A DNA stretch of 64,000 nucleotides from Streptomyces sp. CGMCC 4.7035. Lineage in GTDB: Bacteria > Actinomycetota > Actinomycetes > Streptomycetales > Streptomycetaceae. Location of the stretch: positions 3,844,001 to 3,908,000 of the forward strand of contig NZ_CP134053.1 of the NCBI RefSeq assembly GCF_031583065.1, written 5' to 3'. The position numbers were made by a program, and so were the translations under genes. Below the pieces are notes generated by a model. The model ran no database searches. It saw nothing but the letters and a program-made list of their open reading frames with translations, and was not told the origin of the DNA. Positions 26,042 through 34,462 of the stretch are shown here, piece by piece (position 1 is the stretch's first letter; the number at the start of each line of letters is the position of its first letter).

Positions 26042-27259
26042 ATGTCAATGTTGAAGGGATCGAATCTTCAGGTGCCGACGACGGCTCTGCGTGTCGAACT
26101 GGGCTGGCGCTCCGGAACGGGCGTTCCCGACGTGGACGCCTCGGCGCTGCTGCTGGTCTCCGGGAAGGTCCGCACCGACGGCGACTTCGTCTTCTACAAC
26201 CAGCCCGCGCACTCCTCCGGCGCGGTGCGCCACGAGGGAAAGCGGGACGTGGGCGGCCAGGTGACGGACACGCTTCTTGTCGACCTCGCGCACATGGAGT
26301 CCGCGATCGAGACCGTGGTGCTCGCCGCCTCCGCCGACGGCGGGACGTTCGGGCAGGTTCCCGGCCTGTACATCCGCGTGCTGGACGCCCAGGGGGGAAG
26401 GGAAGTCGCGCGCTACGACCCCACGGCGACCGTGGAAACCGCCTTCGTCCTCGGGGAGTTCTACCGCCGCCAGGGGGCCTGGAAGTTCCGCGCCGTCGGG
26501 CAGGGCTACGACAGTGGACTCGAGGGACTGGCCACGGACTACGGGATCACGGTGGACGAACCGCAGCACGCGGCGCCACCGCCACCGCCCCCCGGTCCGC
26601 CGGCGGCACCCCCGACCCCCGTCCGTCTCACCAAGGTCACGCTGACCAAGCAGGCTCCCTCGGTCTCGCTGGCCAAGCAGGGCGGCACGTCCGGCGCCCT
26701 CCGCGTGAACCTCAACTGGCAGACGCGCAAGCAGTTCTCGGGCTGGGGCAGCAAACACGGCCGGGCCGTGGCCCTGCACGCGGACCTCGACCTGGACCTG
26801 TGCGCCCTGTACGAGCTGTCCGACGGCAGCAAGGGTGTCGTCCAGGCACTCGGCAACGCCTTCGGCGCGCTGCACCAGCCGCCCTACATCCACCTCGACG
26901 GCGACGACCGCACCGGCGCCGTGGCAACCGGCGAGAACCTCACCGTCAACCTCGACCACAAGCAGAGGTTCCGGCGCATCCTCATCTTCGTGACCATCTA
27001 CGAAGGTGCCCGTTCCTTCGCCGACCTGCACGCCACGGTCACGCTCCAGCCGCAGTACGGCGCGGCCGTCGAGTTCTTCCTCGACGAGTGCACGGTGCCC
27101 TCGACCGTGTGCGCCCTCGCTCTCATCACGAACACCGACGGTGACCTGGTCGTCCAGCGCGAGGCGCGCTACCTGGTCCCGGAGCGCGGCGTCAGCCCAC
27201 AGCGCACCGTCGACCAGGCCTACGGGTGGGGCATGAACTGGACCCCCGGCAGGAAATGA
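26042..27259 (+). CDS. Tandem TerD-domain protein
   Basis: This 405-residue cytoplasmic protein holds two TerD (calcium-binding stress) domains, about residues 3-175 and 215-400, joined by a proline-rich hinge ([15 protein letters not shown]). Domain 1 shows [21 protein letters not shown], the paired acidic loop region and [17 protein letters not shown]. Domain 2 shows [29 protein letters not shown] and [19 protein letters not shown]. TerD proteins bind Ca2+ and belong to tellurite-resistance and membrane-associated stress systems; paralogues are numerous in Streptomyces. No terZABC partners adjoin. The ATG at 26042 was chosen where TerD similarity starts; another ATG lies two codons later. 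Confidence 0.87.
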   Translation: MSMLKGSNLQVPTTALRVELGWRSGTGVPDVDASALLLVSGKVRTDGDFVFYNQPAHSSGAVRHEGKRDVGGQVTDTLLVDLAHMESAIETVVLAASADGGTFGQVPGLYIRVLDAQGGREVARYDPTATVETAFVLGEFYRRQGAWKFRAVGQGYDSGLEGLATDYGITVDEPQHAAPPPPPPGPPAAPPTPVRLTKVTLTKQAPSVSLAKQGGTSGALRVNLNWQTRKQFSGWGSKHGRAVALHADLDLDLCALYELSDGSKGVVQALGNAFGALHQPPYIHLDGDDRTGAVATGENLTVNLDHKQRFRRILIFVTIYEGARSFADLHATVTLQPQYGAAVEFFLDECTVPSTVCALALITNTDGDLVVQREARYLVPERGVSPQRTVDQAYGWGMNWTPGRK

Positions 27260-27289
27260 CCGCGCGCCGCGCTCGCCTGGGTGACCCGC

Positions 27290-28465
27290 TCACCGCTCGT
27301 CGAGCGCGGCATCGGGACGTGCGTAGGTGCGGCCCTTCCAGGCCGCACCGCGCCCCCTGTAGTGCTGCACCGCCGAATCGACCGTCATGAGGAGGTACAG
27401 GAGCGCGGTGACCGGCAGCAGCGGCGCGAGCCACAGCGGCTGGCGGTAGTAGCGCAGCATCGGCACGTACGTTGCCGTCATCACCAGGTTCGCGAGCCCG
27501 CCGAGCACCGTTGCCGCCACGCTGCCGGTGACGAGCCCCGCGACGAACGCCGCGGTCGGTGCCAGATAGACGAGGGCGAGTCCGAGCACCGTACCGACGA
27601 GCAGCAGCGGACTGTGCCGGAGCTGGGCGTACGCGCTGCGAGAGACCATCCGCCACAGGTCGTGCAGCCGTGGGTACGGACGCACGCTGTCGACCCGGTC
27701 GGCCAGCCCCAGCCAGATGTGGCCGCCGCTGTCCTTGACCGCCCGTGCGAGCGCCACGTCGTCGATGACCGCCTGGCGGATGGTGTCGGGAATCCCTGCG
27801 CGTTCGGCGGCGTCGGCGCGCAGCAGCACACAGCCGCCCGCCGCGGCCGCCGTCCTTGATCCCCTCATTGCGATCCGGCGGAACGGATACAACTGGGCGA
27901 AGAAGTACACGAAGGCCGGCACGATGAGCCGTTCCCACAGGCTCTCCACCCGCAACCGGGCCATTTGCGAGACGAGATCGAAGCCGTCGGTGCGCGCCGC
28001 CGCCACCAGCTCGCGCAGACTGTCCGGTGCGTGGGCGATGTCGGCGTCCGTAAGGAGCAGATACTCGGGTGCACGCGCGCGTGCGAGACCGATTCCGTGC
28101 CGCACGGCCCACAGCTTGCCGGTCCAGCCCGTGGGAGGTGCGCCCGGGGAGCCGACGGTGAGCGGCAGTCCACCGTGGCGCTTCGCCAACTCGCGGGCCA
28201 GCTCGCCAGTGCCGTCGGAACTGCCGTCATCGATCAGGAAGACCTCGGCGCGTCCGGGGTAGTCCTGTGCGAGCAATGACGGAAGACTGTCGGGAAGTAC
28301 GGCGGCCTCGTCCCGCGCCGGTACCACGATGCACACGGACGGCCACTCGTCAGGGTCCCCGCGGGGCGGCAGCCTGACGTCGGTGCGCCAGAAGAAGCCC
28401 TGGCACAGCAGCAGCCACAACCAGGCGGCGAGTGATCCGGCGGCAGTCCACGTGATGGCGCTCAC
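27290..28465 (-). CDS. HpnB-like membrane glycosyltransferase (GT2 family)
   Basis: This 391-residue protein has one N-terminal membrane helix, a GT2 catalytic domain (about residues 43-270) and three or four C-terminal helices. Catalytic features are IVVPARDEAAVLP, VFLIDDGSSDGTGE, LLLTDADIAHAPD (DxD) and AVIDDVALARAVKDSG, the ED-like acceptor motif. It resembles hopene-associated HpnB and carotenoid-type glycosyltransferases, although no hopanoid genes are nearby. It probably transfers sugar to a polyprenyl or lipid acceptor at the membrane. GTG 28465 begins VSAITWTAAG. It is divergent from the racemase-like gene by 57 bp. Confidence 0.8.
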   Translation of the reverse strand: MSAITWTAAGSLAAWLWLLLCQGFFWRTDVRLPPRGDPDEWPSVCIVVPARDEAAVLPDSLPSLLAQDYPGRAEVFLIDDGSSDGTGELARELAKRHGGLPLTVGSPGAPPTGWTGKLWAVRHGIGLARARAPEYLLLTDADIAHAPDSLRELVAAARTDGFDLVSQMARLRVESLWERLIVPAFVYFFAQLYPFRRIAMRGSRTAAAAGGCVLLRADAAERAGIPDTIRQAVIDDVALARAVKDSGGHIWLGLADRVDSVRPYPRLHDLWRMVSRSAYAQLRHSPLLLVGTVLGLALVYLAPTAAFVAGLVTGSVAATVLGGLANLVMTATYVPMLRYYRQPLWLAPLLPVTALLYLLMTVDSAVQHYRGRGAAWKGRTYARPDAALDER

Positions 28466-28522
28466 GCGCGCAGTCTGCCCCACGGGCCGGTCGATCGGGA
28501 CCCATCGTCTATCGTTGCCCGG

Positions 28523-29308
28523 GTGAAGATCGCGCTCATGGACTCCGGAATCGGCCTGCTTCCCGCCGCTGCCGCGGTACGCCGTCTGCGGCCCGACGCG
28601 GATCTCGTACTCTCCTGGGACCCCGATGGGATGCCCTGGGGACCGCGCACTCCGGAGGACATCACCGAGCGGGCCCTGGCCGTCGCCGAGGCCGCCGCAG
28701 CGTACCGTCCGGATGTCCTGATCGTGGCCTGCAACACCGCATCCGTGCATTCCCTGCCGGCGATGCGGGCGCGCTTCGAACCGGACCTGCCGATCATCGG
28801 CACGGTTCCCGCGATCAAGCCGGCCGCGGCGGGCGGCGGACCCGTCGCGATCTGGGCCACGCCTGCCACCACCGGGAGCCCCTATCAGCGCGGTCTCATC
28901 CGGGAGTTCGCAGACGGTGTGACCGTCACCGAGGTGCCGTGCCCCGGGCTCGCGGATGCCGTGCACCACGCGGACGACGCGGCGATCGACGCCGCGATCG
29001 CCGCCGCTGCCGCGCTCACCCCTGACGATGTCACGACTGTCGTTCTCGGCTGCACCAACTACGAACTGGTGGCCGACCGTATCCGCGCGGCCGTGCAGAA
29101 GCCCGGCCACGCGCCGCTCATCCTCCACGGAACCGCCGGTGCGGTGGTCGCGCAGGCGCTGCGGCGCATCGGGGAGGACCCGGCGCCGGAGGCTTCCGCC
29201 GAGGGTGGATTGGCGGTGCTGCTGAGCGGTCGCGAGGGGGTGCTGCCGCCCGAGGCACTGGCGTACGCCGAGGGCAGGTTTTTGCAGGCGGTCACTCCGG
29301 CGCGGTGA
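28523..29308 (+). CDS. Glutamate/aspartate racemase-family protein
   Basis: This 261-residue protein has the two-domain Asp/Glu racemase fold. The N-terminal ALMDSGIGLLPAAAAVRRL carries the DSG substrate loop. The two catalytic-cysteine motifs are IVACNTASVHSLP and VVLGCTNYELVADRI, at the usual positions. MurI supplies D-glutamate for peptidoglycan. This protein shows MurI motifs, but the flanking residues differ and it may be a second racemase; the genome copy number is unknown. It starts with GTG and shares a promoter region with the divergent HpnB-like gene. Confidence 0.75.
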   Translation: MKIALMDSGIGLLPAAAAVRRLRPDADLVLSWDPDGMPWGPRTPEDITERALAVAEAAAAYRPDVLIVACNTASVHSLPAMRARFEPDLPIIGTVPAIKPAAAGGGPVAIWATPATTGSPYQRGLIREFADGVTVTEVPCPGLADAVHHADDAAIDAAIAAAAALTPDDVTTVVLGCTNYELVADRIRAAVQKPGHAPLILHGTAGAVVAQALRRIGEDPAPEASAEGGLAVLLSGREGVLPPEALAYAEGRFLQAVTPAR

Positions 29309-29432
29309 CGGCAGGGGCGGTCCGTCGCGGTTGGCCCCCGCGCGAGTTCGCCCACTGGATGTAGTGTGCAGCGGTCCCGGTCACACTCCGCGACTCCGTG
29401 CCCGCGCTCCGGAAGCTGGGTACTCTCAAGGC

Positions 29433-29978
29433 ATGAGGGACCACCCCCACGGTGACTCAGCCCAGCACCCCGAGGTCTGGACGGGGCGCGCGACCAACCG
29501 TGCCCAGTGGCTGCTGGCACTCGGCGGCGCGGCCTTCATGGCGCTCGGCATCGAACTGGCCGTCGACTCCGCTTGGACGTCCGGCATCGTCCCGCTCGTC
29601 ATGTCCGTGGTGGGCTGCATCGCGGCCGGGCTGCTGGTCCTCTTCGGCACGCTCGCGTTCGTGCACGTCGCCGTGAAGGTCGACGAGGACTGCCTGGAGG
29701 TGCGCTGCGGCCACATCGGCCTGCCGCGCCGCCGCATCCCGCTCGCGCTCGTCGCCGCTGCCGAATTCGTCCCCCGGGTCACCCCACGGCAGTGGGGCGG
29801 CTGGGGCTACCGCTGGCGCCCCGAGAAGGGCACCGCAGTCGTCGTACGGCGTGGTGAGGGTGTCGTTCTGCGCCTCTGGGACGGTCACACCTTCACGATC
29901 ACCGTGGACAACGCCGAGACGGCGGTACGGGTTATTCGCTCCCGGCTGCACCCGAGCCTGCCCGGCGCCACGCACTGA
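29433..29978 (+). CDS. Two-helix membrane protein with PH-like C-terminal domain
   Basis: This 181-residue protein has two membrane helices (LLALGGAAFMALGIELAV and IVPLVMSVVGCIAAGLLVL, about residues 27-80) and a beta-rich cytoplasmic domain with VKVDEDCLEVRCGHIGLPRRR, WGYRWRPEKGTAVVVRRGEG and LRLWDGHTFTITVDN, resembling a bacterial PH domain. Similar proteins are conserved in Streptomyces without a known function. The ATG gives MRDHPHGDSAQ; AAGG lies just upstream. Stand-alone gene. Confidence 0.75.
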   Translation: MRDHPHGDSAQHPEVWTGRATNRAQWLLALGGAAFMALGIELAVDSAWTSGIVPLVMSVVGCIAAGLLVLFGTLAFVHVAVKVDEDCLEVRCGHIGLPRRRIPLALVAAAEFVPRVTPRQWGGWGYRWRPEKGTAVVVRRGEGVVLRLWDGHTFTITVDNAETAVRVIRSRLHPSLPGATH

Positions 29979-30021
29979 CACCCTCGGGACGGCACCCCCC
30001 CGCGCTCCTTATTACTCCGTT

Positions 30022-30115
30022 ACTCAGGTGGCGTGCCCCGTTCGGGCTGGCTGGTCGCTCAGGTGGCGTGCCCGTTCGGGCCGGCTGGTCACTCCGGTGG
30101 CGTGCCCCACTCGGA
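30022..30115 (-). repeat. 35-bp tandem repeat, about 2.6 copies, at the 3' end of the O-antigen-ligase-like gene
   Basis: Copies starting CTCAGGTGGCGTGCCC at 30023, CTCAGGTGGCGTGCCC at 30058 and CTCCGGTGGCGTGCCC at 30092 repeat every 34-35 bp. The last copy contains the stop codon and final codons (WGTPPE) of the minus-strand gene. Each earlier copy repeats that coding end beyond the stop. Confidence 0.88.
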
Positions 30116-31165
30116 CCTTCTCCCGGCCTCCTCCGTGTCCGTCAGCGGACGCGCCGTCGCGATCCCGGCCAGGAGCCCCGCCCCGGCCGTCACCGTCGCG
30201 AAGCTCAGTGCGTTGCCGACCGACGCGATCACCGCCAGTGTCGTCAGCGCGGCTCCCGCTGTGAGCGCGATCGGTGTGGGCCGGGGCGTGCGCCACAGTG
30301 CGTACAGGACCCAGCAGAAGACCGCCGCGAGCAGTGCCACGCCGACGAGCCCTTGTTCGGCGGCCAGCTGCAGCGGCGCGGAGTGGGGTTTCCCGTCGGG
30401 CAGAAGCGACTGCGCGGCCGTGGGGCTCAGTTCGCCGAAGCGTCCGGGACCCGCGCCGAGTGCCGGATCGCGCTGGACCAGGGCGAGCGCGTCGTGCCAG
30501 AGCAGGACGCGGTGCAGGCCGAGCTGGTCCTCCAGGAAGGACATCGGGCTGTCCGGCAGGAGGCCCTCGGCGACCGCCCCGGCCGCCCCGGTCACCACGG
30601 CCACGAACAGCGCGAGCCCCGCGAGCCCGAGGGCGCGGTACCGCATGCGGGCGGCGGCGAGCGAGCACAGCAGCACCCCGGTGGACGCGACGAGGCCCGT
30701 CGTCGAGCCGAGCGCCGCCGCGACCACAGTGACGGCAGCGGCCGACAGGCGCAGTGCGAGTCGCGCAGCCGGGGAGCGGGCCGCCCAGGAGGCGCAGCAC
30801 GCCGCGCCGGTGGACAGCGTCAGCACGGCGGCGAGCGCGCCGGTGTGCCCGAGCGGTGCGACGAACTGCGGACCGGCCGGGGCCTGCGGCGCGGCGACCA
30901 CCAGTGCGAGGCCGACACATGCTCCCGCGGCGGGTGCGGCCACCGGCAGGAGCGCCCCGAAGATTCGCCCCGCCGCGTAACCGGCGGCGACCGCGAGCAC
31001 CGCGAGCAGCACGCCCTCGGGACGGCCTCCGTGCGCGGCGGCCGTGATCAGTGACCAGGCCGCGCAGGCGCCGAGCAGCAGGACGCCCGTCGCATCCGAA
31101 ACGTTTCGTCTCTCGTCTTCCGCGTCCGCGGCCCCCGCCGCGGACTCCGTCCCCGTGGATCCCAC
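30089..31165 (-). CDS. O-antigen ligase/polymerase-like integral membrane protein
   Basis: This 358-residue protein is almost entirely membrane helices (about ten). One larger extracytoplasmic loop (about residues 215-270) contains LEDQLGLHRVLLWHDAL, DPALGAGPGRFGELSP and APLQLAAEQGLVG. The pattern of a long loop with G-x-G-P-x-x-F followed by H/E-rich helix is typical of Wzy_C/WaaL-like ligases. It may polymerise or attach an exopolysaccharide. It starts at GTG with a GGGGGGCGACG site. Its 3' end has been tandemly duplicated. Divergent from lnt. Confidence 0.7.
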   Translation of the reverse strand: MGSTGTESAAGAADAEDERRNVSDATGVLLLGACAAWSLITAAAHGGRPEGVLLAVLAVAAGYAAGRIFGALLPVAAPAAGACVGLALVVAAPQAPAGPQFVAPLGHTGALAAVLTLSTGAACCASWAARSPAARLALRLSAAAVTVVAAALGSTTGLVASTGVLLCSLAAARMRYRALGLAGLALFVAVVTGAAGAVAEGLLPDSPMSFLEDQLGLHRVLLWHDALALVQRDPALGAGPGRFGELSPTAAQSLLPDGKPHSAPLQLAAEQGLVGVALLAAVFCWVLYALWRTPRPTPIALTAGAALTTLAVIASVGNALSFATVTAGAGLLAGIATARPLTDTEEAGRRSEWGTPPE

Positions 31166-31388
31166 ACCGTCGCCCCCCTGTGACGGGCCCCGACCGTCCC
31201 GGCCGCATCCGGCCGCACGTCAGAGGCTCGGGCACACGGTAACGGGTGATGCGCCGGTTTGTGGACGAGTTGCGCAGGAACGTTGCGGCAGAACGGCTGA
31301 ACAATGTGGCGGAAAAGCGAACATAGTGCCCGACGTGCGGTACAGGCCGCGCTGTCGGTGCCCTGGTCACGCGCCGTACACTCCCCGG

Positions 31389-33050
31389 GTGACCGTCACC
31401 GCAACTTCCGTGGGCGAGCCGGACCAGCTCGAACCCCAGGCCGCACCCGCACCCGGTGGTACCGGCCGGGTACGGCGCCTCGTTCCGGCCGCCGCCGCAT
31501 CGCTCTCCGGAGTGCTGCTCTACGTCAGTTTTCCGCCCCGGATCCTGTGGTGGCTGGCCCTCCCCGCCTTCGCAGTCTTCGCCTGGACCCTGCGCGGCCG
31601 CACCTGGAAGGCGGGCCTCGGCCTCGGCTATCTGTTCGGCCTCGGTTTCCTGCTGCCGCTGCTCGTGTGGACCGGCGTCGAGGTCGGCTCAGGCCCGTGG
31701 CTCGCGCTCGTCGCGGTGGAGGCGATCTGCATCGCGCTCGTCGGCGCGGGCGTCGCGCTGGTCTCCCGGCTGCCCGCCTGGCCGCTGTGGGCGGCCGCCG
31801 TGTGGATAGCGGGAGAGGCGGCACGCGCGCGCGTGCCGTTCGGTGGCTTCCCCTGGGGGAAGATCGCCTTCGGTCAGGCGGACGGCGTTTTCCTGCCGCT
31901 TGCCGCTGTGGGCGGCACCCCCGTGCTCGGCTTCGCGGTCGTGCTGTGCGGCTTCGGGCTGTACGAGATCGTGCGCCTCGTCGTGGAGGGGCGGCGCACC
32001 GGTGCCGTGCTGCGGCGGGGCGCGGTCGTCGCGGCCCTGCTGAGCATCGCCGTCCCGGTGGTGGCCGCCTTCGCCGCGCGCTCCCTGGTCAGCGACAAGG
32101 CCGAGAACGGCACCGCGACGGTCGCGGTCATCCAGGGCAACGTGCCGCGTTCCGGGCTCGAGTTCAACGCCCAGCGGCGCGCCGTCCTCGACTACCACGC
32201 GCGTGAGACCGAACGCCTGGCCGCGAAGGTCAAGGCGGGCAAGGTCCCGCGGCCCGACCTCGTGCTGTGGCCCGAGAACTCTTCCGACATCGACCCCTTC
32301 GCCAATCCCGACGCCGCCGCCGTGATCGACCGCGCCGCCCGGGCGATCGGCGTGCCCGTCTCAATCGGCGGCGTCGTCGAGCGCGACGGCAAGCTCTACA
32401 ACGAGCAGATCCTGTGGCAGCCGGGCAAGGGCGCCGTCGACACGTACGACAAGCGGCAGGTGCAGCCGTTCGGCGAGTACCTTCCGCTGCGCTCGCTGCT
32501 CGGCGCCATCAACGAGAACTGGACCTCGATGGTGCGCCAGGACTTCAGCCGGGGACGCAAGCCCGGCGTGTTCACCATGGCGAACGCCAAGGTCGGACTC
32601 GTCACCTGTTACGAGGCCGCCTTCGACTGGACGGTCCGCAGCACCGTCACGGACGGAGCGCAGCTGATCTCGGTGCCCAGCAACAACGCGACCTTCGACC
32701 GCAGCGAGATGACCTACCAGCAGCTCGCCATGTCCCGTGTGCGCGCCGTGGAGCACAGCCGCACCGTCACCGTGCCGGTGACCAGCGGCGTCAGCGCCAT
32801 CATCCTGCCGGACGGGAAGATCACCCAGCGGACCGGGATGTTCGTGGCCGACTCGCTCGTCCAGAAGGTGCCGCTGCGTTCCTCCGAGACCCCCGCGACA
32901 CGGCTCGGCACCCTGCCCGAGATGGTTCTCGTGCTCGTCGCGGCCGGCGGTCTCGGCTGGGCGGTGGCGACGGTGGTCCGCGGCCGCCGCGACCGTGGCC
33001 TCCAGGACGTCCGTCTCGATGAGCCGGGAGTGACGGAACCGGCACGTTAG
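31389..33050 (+). CDS. lnt: Apolipoprotein N-acyltransferase
   Basis: This 553-residue membrane enzyme adds the third acyl chain to the N-terminal cysteine of lipoproteins. About six to eight N-terminal membrane helices precede a periplasmic nitrilase-like domain (about residues 230-490) and a final helix. The catalytic triad is visible: Glu in LVLWPENSSDIDP, Lys in VDTYDKRQVQPFGEYLPL and Cys in VGLVTCYEAAFDW. FGGFPWGKIAFGQ is the characteristic membrane-region motif. The length exceeds E. coli Lnt (512) by an N-terminal extension. GTG 31389 (VTVTATSVGEP) was chosen; upstream in-frame sequence is unconserved. Confidence 0.9.
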   Translation: MTVTATSVGEPDQLEPQAAPAPGGTGRVRRLVPAAAASLSGVLLYVSFPPRILWWLALPAFAVFAWTLRGRTWKAGLGLGYLFGLGFLLPLLVWTGVEVGSGPWLALVAVEAICIALVGAGVALVSRLPAWPLWAAAVWIAGEAARARVPFGGFPWGKIAFGQADGVFLPLAAVGGTPVLGFAVVLCGFGLYEIVRLVVEGRRTGAVLRRGAVVAALLSIAVPVVAAFAARSLVSDKAENGTATVAVIQGNVPRSGLEFNAQRRAVLDYHARETERLAAKVKAGKVPRPDLVLWPENSSDIDPFANPDAAAVIDRAARAIGVPVSIGGVVERDGKLYNEQILWQPGKGAVDTYDKRQVQPFGEYLPLRSLLGAINENWTSMVRQDFSRGRKPGVFTMANAKVGLVTCYEAAFDWTVRSTVTDGAQLISVPSNNATFDRSEMTYQQLAMSRVRAVEHSRTVTVPVTSGVSAIILPDGKITQRTGMFVADSLVQKVPLRSSETPATRLGTLPEMVLVLVAAGGLGWAVATVVRGRRDRGLQDVRLDEPGVTEPAR

Positions 33051-33059
33051 GGTCGGTCC

Positions 33060-33539
33060 ATGGCTACTCCCGAATTCATCCGGACCATTCGCGCCTCCGC
33101 CGGCCGGCAACTGCTCTGGCTCCCCGGCGTCGCCGCCATCGTCTTCGACGACGACGGCAGAGTGCTGTTGGCACGGCGCGCGGACACCCGCGCATGGTCG
33201 GTGATCGGCGGCATCCCGGAGCCCGGGGAGCAGCCCGCGGCCTGTGCCGTGCGCGAGGTGTACGAGGAGACGGCCGTGCGGTGCGTCCCCGAACGGGTCG
33301 TTCTCGTCCAGGCCCTGGACCCGGTGACGTACCCGAACGGCGACATGTGCCAGTACATGGACATCACCTTCCGCTGCCGGGCTGTCGGCGGCGAGGCGCG
33401 TGTCAATGACGACGAGTCGCTGGAGGTCGGCTGGTTCTCGGTGGACGCGCTGCCGGAGCTGAACGAGTTCGGACTGCTCCGGATCAAGCAGGCGCTGTCG
33501 GATGCACCCACATGGTTCGACCCCACGAATCCGCTGTGA
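33060..33539 (+). CDS. NUDIX hydrolase
   Basis: This 159-residue protein hydrolyses a nucleoside diphosphate linked to another moiety. The Nudix box reads GGIPEPGEQPAACAVREVYEETAVR, seen as GGIPEPGE then AVREVYEETAV: the metal-binding R-E-x-x-E-E core is intact, but the usual following Gly is Ala. The N-terminus IRASAGRQLLWLPGVAAIVFDD and strands DICQ-like MDITFRCRAVGG complete the fold. The substrate is not decided. It starts 9 bp after lnt and probably shares its transcript. Confidence 0.85.
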   Translation: MATPEFIRTIRASAGRQLLWLPGVAAIVFDDDGRVLLARRADTRAWSVIGGIPEPGEQPAACAVREVYEETAVRCVPERVVLVQALDPVTYPNGDMCQYMDITFRCRAVGGEARVNDDESLEVGWFSVDALPELNEFGLLRIKQALSDAPTWFDPTNPL

Positions 33540-33593
33540 AGTATGGGTGGTGACCATATGGGGCCGGGTGCGGGCGCTTCCTAGGGTCGATGC

Positions 33594-34394
33594 ATGACCG
33601 CGTCCCACCCTTTCCCCGGCCCTCCCGCTCCTTCGCTCGACCTCGGCGGCCGCACCGCCCTCGTCACCGGCGCCGCCGGCGGCATCGGCCGTGCCTGCGC
33701 GCTGCGGCTGGCCGCCGCCGGGGCCAAGGTGAGAGCGGTCGACCGGGACGCCGCAGGCCTCGACGCCCTCGCCGGCGCGGCCCGAGGCCTCGCGGGCACT
33801 GTCGAGCCGCACGTCCTCGACCTGACCGACCTGGACGCGGCCGAACTCGCCGCCGCCGGCACCGACGTCCTCGTCAACAACGCCGGGATCCAACTGGTGC
33901 GCCCCCTGGAGGAGTTTCCCCCCGACGTCTTCCACACGGTCCTGACGGTGATGCTGGAGGCGCCGTTCCGGCTCGTCCGCGGGGCGCTGCCCCATATGTA
34001 CGGACAGGGCTGGGGTCGCATCGTCAACGTGTCGTCGGTCCACGGGCTGCGCGCCTCCGCGTACAAGTCGGCGTACGTCGCCGCCAAGCACGGGCTCGAA
34101 GGGCTGTCGAAGACCGCCGCCCTGGAAGGCGCCCCGCACGGTGTCACGTCGAACTGTGTGAACCCGGCGTACGTACGCACGCCCCTTGTCGAGAAGCAAA
34201 TCGCGGACCAGGCGCGGGCACACGGAATCCCCGAGGAGCGCGTGCTGTCGGAGGTGCTGCTCCAGGACAGCGCGGTCAAACGGCTGATCGAACCGGAGGA
34301 AGTCGCCGAGGCGGTGGCCTACCTGTGCAGCGCGCAGGCGTCGTTCGTCACCGGTACGTCGCTGGTTCTCGACGGCGGCTGGACGGCACACTGA
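33594..34394 (+). CDS. 3-hydroxybutyrate dehydrogenase (SDR family)
   Basis: This 266-residue classical short-chain dehydrogenase oxidises (R)-3-hydroxybutyrate to acetoacetate with NAD+. Visible are the cofactor loop TALVTGAAGGIGRACA, the LVNNAGIQ strand, catalytic Ser in IVNVSSVHGLRAS, Y-x-x-x-K in SAYVAAKHGLEG, and the BdhA-type NPAYVRTPLVEKQI and SFVTGTSLVLDGGW. The HVVN-like NNAGIQLVRPLEEFP is typical of 3-hydroxybutyrate dehydrogenases. It is followed by a GAF-PucR regulator and a convergent MHS transporter, a catabolic locus for 3-hydroxybutyrate or a related acid. Confidence 0.82.
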   Translation: MTASHPFPGPPAPSLDLGGRTALVTGAAGGIGRACALRLAAAGAKVRAVDRDAAGLDALAGAARGLAGTVEPHVLDLTDLDAAELAAAGTDVLVNNAGIQLVRPLEEFPPDVFHTVLTVMLEAPFRLVRGALPHMYGQGWGRIVNVSSVHGLRASAYKSAYVAAKHGLEGLSKTAALEGAPHGVTSNCVNPAYVRTPLVEKQIADQARAHGIPEERVLSEVLLQDSAVKRLIEPEEVAEAVAYLCSAQASFVTGTSLVLDGGWTAH

Positions 34395-34462
34395 GCGGGG
34401 ACATGCCAGGAGTTGTCCACAGGGCTCGTCGTCCCGGCCCCGCTGTGGGTCATCCTGGGGAC

